In this document: positions 61,916-64,000 of the stretch, in pieces
How positions within the stretch are numbered: position 1 is the stretch's first letter
Layout: the number at the start of each line of letters is the position of its first letter
Origin: Malurus cyaneus samueli
Taxonomy: Eukaryota > Chordata > Aves > Passeriformes > Maluridae
NCBI GenBank assembly: GCA_009741485.1
Contig: CM019218.1
Coordinates: forward strand, 45,904,840-45,968,839
Length of the DNA stretch: 64,000 nt
Direction of reading: 5' to 3'
Notes under the pieces: generated by a model
The model's input: the letters and a program-made list of their open reading frames with translations, nothing else
What the model was told of the DNA's origin: nothing
The model's database searches: none
Program-made: the position numbers and the translations under genes

Positions 61916-63107
61916 CTGGGAACAAGCACAAAGAGCAATTAGCAGGGAGAATAGTTAGAGATTCTCAAGGAACTCTGAAGACATGAGGAACCCAAATCCA
62001 ATGGCAAAGCAGTGAAATTTTCCCTAGCCCCTGCATCCTGCTAGATCTGAAAATAACCTCTGAAGCACATTGCCCAGACAGGTCTCAATTTTTATATTAA
62101 TGATGATTTTTCTGTCAATTTCAGTAACAGATTTTGGCTATTAACAGACCCAAAGCAGCAAGTTTTGAATTTTAAAGTACTCGTAACAGCCTTGGCCTGA
62201 ACACAGCACCAAATGTTCTTTCCAAAACTCCCTACGGTATTCATTTCAGTGATACTCTGATGCACTGCTGCTATACTGGGTATTAGCAAGGAGGAATAAA
62301 AGAACAAATCCTCTGGAAAGCTGAGGGGAATAATGATACCAAATTTGTAATGTAGACAGTAAGACAAATAGGCTTAAACAGTAATTTTTTTTCAAATTTA
62401 ATAGTCAGGATTTGTGTTTCTGTTCACTGAAACACTGAGAGTAAATTTCTTGGCTGCTCAACAGCTCCTTCTACTAAATGTACTCTTGGAGTCATTTTAG
62501 AGGCTACAGCTGTTACCCTACTCTCTTTTATTACAGTTTTTCCAGGCTCTCTTGCACATCTCACATGAGACGTCTGTCTGCACCCTTGCTGCTGCTCTCA
62601 GCCTCGCTGCTCAGCAGGACATGGTTGGTGTCCTCCAACACTTAATCCTTTGATAGACACATGGATAGTGCCTCATTCTTCCTTCACATTTTACAGTGCC
62701 CTCATGCTTCCCAAAAAAACGCTTTCAGGATCCAGGATTCCTTTCTCTGTGAAGTTGGCATTTAAACACTTTCCCTGTGCAGATGAAAAATTACACACAT
62801 CTGCAGCCACTCCAACTGTAGAATTTCAGGGCAACGTTCAGTTGCATTAGTTATTTTCCATATAATAACCGCATTATAGGGTGAAATGAGACAATTGACA
62901 TGCACCTAAATGCATACAAAAAGAATTAACAGCCTTTTTTTTTTGTTTTAATTGAGAAGATGATTGCTGAGAATGCAGGGAACCATTTAAACAGCTCTGT
63001 TAAAAACAGAAACCCCTGTCTCTATGACACAGAGACAACAACCTTGTGGAATTTGGATTGCCTTTCTTACTTCTATTGAAAGAAATCATGATTGCTGTTT
63101 ACTCACT
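61915..63107 (-). other. Last intron of the otogelin-family gene
   Basis: The intron (61916-63106, 1191 bases) has a GTGAGT donor at 63106 and a CCCAG acceptor at 61916. It contains no recognised repeat. A plus-strand frame of 66 codons at 62650-62850 lies inside it and is unremarkable. Confidence 0.85.
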
Positions 63108-63186
63108 GGTGTGTTACTCCGACAGTCATTCTTGCGGATGGTCATCCTAACAGTCACCTTCTTACAGAATTTACCATCTTCCTTAC
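63107..63186 (-). CDS. Otogelin-family protein, penultimate coding exon
   Basis: An 80-base minus-strand exon lies between a CCCATTTGCAG acceptor and an ACCA|GTGAGT donor. It enters in phase 1 and leaves in phase 0, encoding [20 protein letters not shown] followed by CRSNTP. With the last exon it forms a 92-residue C-terminal segment with ten cysteines, the number and spacing expected of a CTCK domain. The first strand of the knot starts at KFC. The next exon upstream is not identifiable before the window ends. Confidence 0.85.
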
Positions 63187-64000
63187 CTGCAAATGGGCAT
63201 AGATGTAAAAATATCAGCTCAAATTTCCACACATTTCAGAGACAAGATACTCCTGACCATTTTATGGGTTCAAGAAACACCAAGAAGAAAATACCCAATA
63301 TATTGCTGCACATACAAAACTTTGGTGAAGTGACATTATCTGTACATTGAATCATTTTTAAAACGATTTGATTTGTAAAAGTATCTGTGTCTTTTTTTTC
63401 TTTAATAACTATAAAATGTTTATTCTTCCCTCAGAAGCCTTTTAAGAATTAACTGTTTTTAAAAACTTTTGTAAGTTTTTACAACAAGTCTCCTGTGAGG
63501 AGACTTGTTAATAATGTATAAAGTGTGTTTTCTATGAAATAAATACAACTTTAATAGTAGCAATTTCATTCCACTGGCATAAACAAAATTTACAATAAAT
63601 AACAGCAGCATCTGATGAAGAACAGGGCTTCAGGGAGCTTTGCATTTCTGTGTGTTTTTATTAAATCAAAGAACACCAGTGAACAAGTGAAATTTTTTAT
63701 TTATATTTTCATTAACATCACTTCCACAATTTTTATCATAGAATTACGTACAAGGTACACGGATCAAATAAAAGAGATCACAAGAAACGATTAAACTGAA
63801 TGCAGAGTCAATTTAAGGGAATCCTGAACATTGGAAGAAAAACAAAAGCATTCAGCATGAAGTTCAGGTCTAAGAGCTCAGGAAGAACGTGATCTTCTGA
63901 GGATGATCTGCTCTATGCAGGAGAAACCACATCACATTGCAGATCTGCAAGAGAAGGAACAGCCCTTTCCATTAGGAGAGTTCCCACTGTTTCATACCAG
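63187..64000 (-). other. Intronic region of the otogelin-family gene
   Basis: The sequence upstream of the penultimate exon on the minus strand has no further coding exon I can place. It contains the double hairpin at 63460-63509. At 63944 a strong minus-strand acceptor (TTCCTTCTCTTGCAG) is followed by a frame that stops after about 24 codons, with AATAAA on that strand at about 63693. Confidence 0.5.
63460..63509. repeat. Two abutting perfect hairpins
   Basis: TAAAAACT/AGTTTTTA forms an eight-base stem with a six-base loop (63460-63481). Immediately after, AACAAGTCTCCT/AGGAGACTTGTT forms a perfect twelve-base stem with a GTG loop (63483-63509). On the plus strand they are followed by AATAAA at about 63538. 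They lie within an intron of the otogelin-family gene, antisense to it when read this way. Confidence 0.85.

Noticed and set aside
1..64000. CRISPR arrays, bacterial operons, prophage or tRNA/rRNA genes
   Set aside because: There are no direct-repeat/spacer arrays, no ribosome-binding-site-led gene runs and no cloverleaf or rRNA-like sequence seen. The window is vertebrate nuclear DNA.

Overview
The window looks like bird nuclear DNA. The repeats are almost all short, 5'-truncated fragments of the avian LINE family CR1, recognised by the decayed end of the CR1 reverse-transcriptase frame and by tails resembling CATTCTGTGATT. There are no dense SINEs, and the sequence is AT-leaning with small A-rich and C/A-rich low-complexity tracts. 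I see no bacterial, phage or CRISPR sequence.

The only gene I can place firmly is at the right edge, on the minus strand. Two spliced exons (63107-63186 and 61715-61915) encode the last 92 residues of a secreted otogelin-family protein. These residues form a C-terminal cystine-knot domain ending in a TAA stop. I favour OTOGL over OTOG from the appearance of the protein, not from a search. The rest of that gene lies beyond base 64000. Its 3' UTR runs into an AT-rich stretch with candidate poly(A) signals at 61645 and 60380.

The remaining 60 kb is mostly gene-poor. A minus-strand exon pair at 14680-14769 and 14959-15085 has good splice sites and matching phase, and may be the 3' end of an unrecognised gene. 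Weaker splice-flanked frames occur at 11022-11677 (+), 12119-12207 (+), 28031-28119 (-), 37673-37732 (+) and 57412-57534 (-). One CpG island at about 45830-46250 is the best promoter candidate. A MEF2-type palindrome near an E-box (33080-33145) and a palindromic octamer pair (31108-31123) are the most notable regulatory-like motifs.

Layout: 1-14 kb is noncoding, with a GC-rich, CpG-poor block at 12.3-13.1 kb. The possible gene end is at 14-15 kb. From 15 to 45 kb there are scattered CR1 pieces, poly-A/T tracts and small tandem repeats. The CpG island is at 46 kb, followed by noncoding DNA to 60 kb that includes the longest CR1 copy (54.8-55.7 kb). The otogelin-family 3' end occupies 60.4-64 kb. 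I found no convincing new biological system here.
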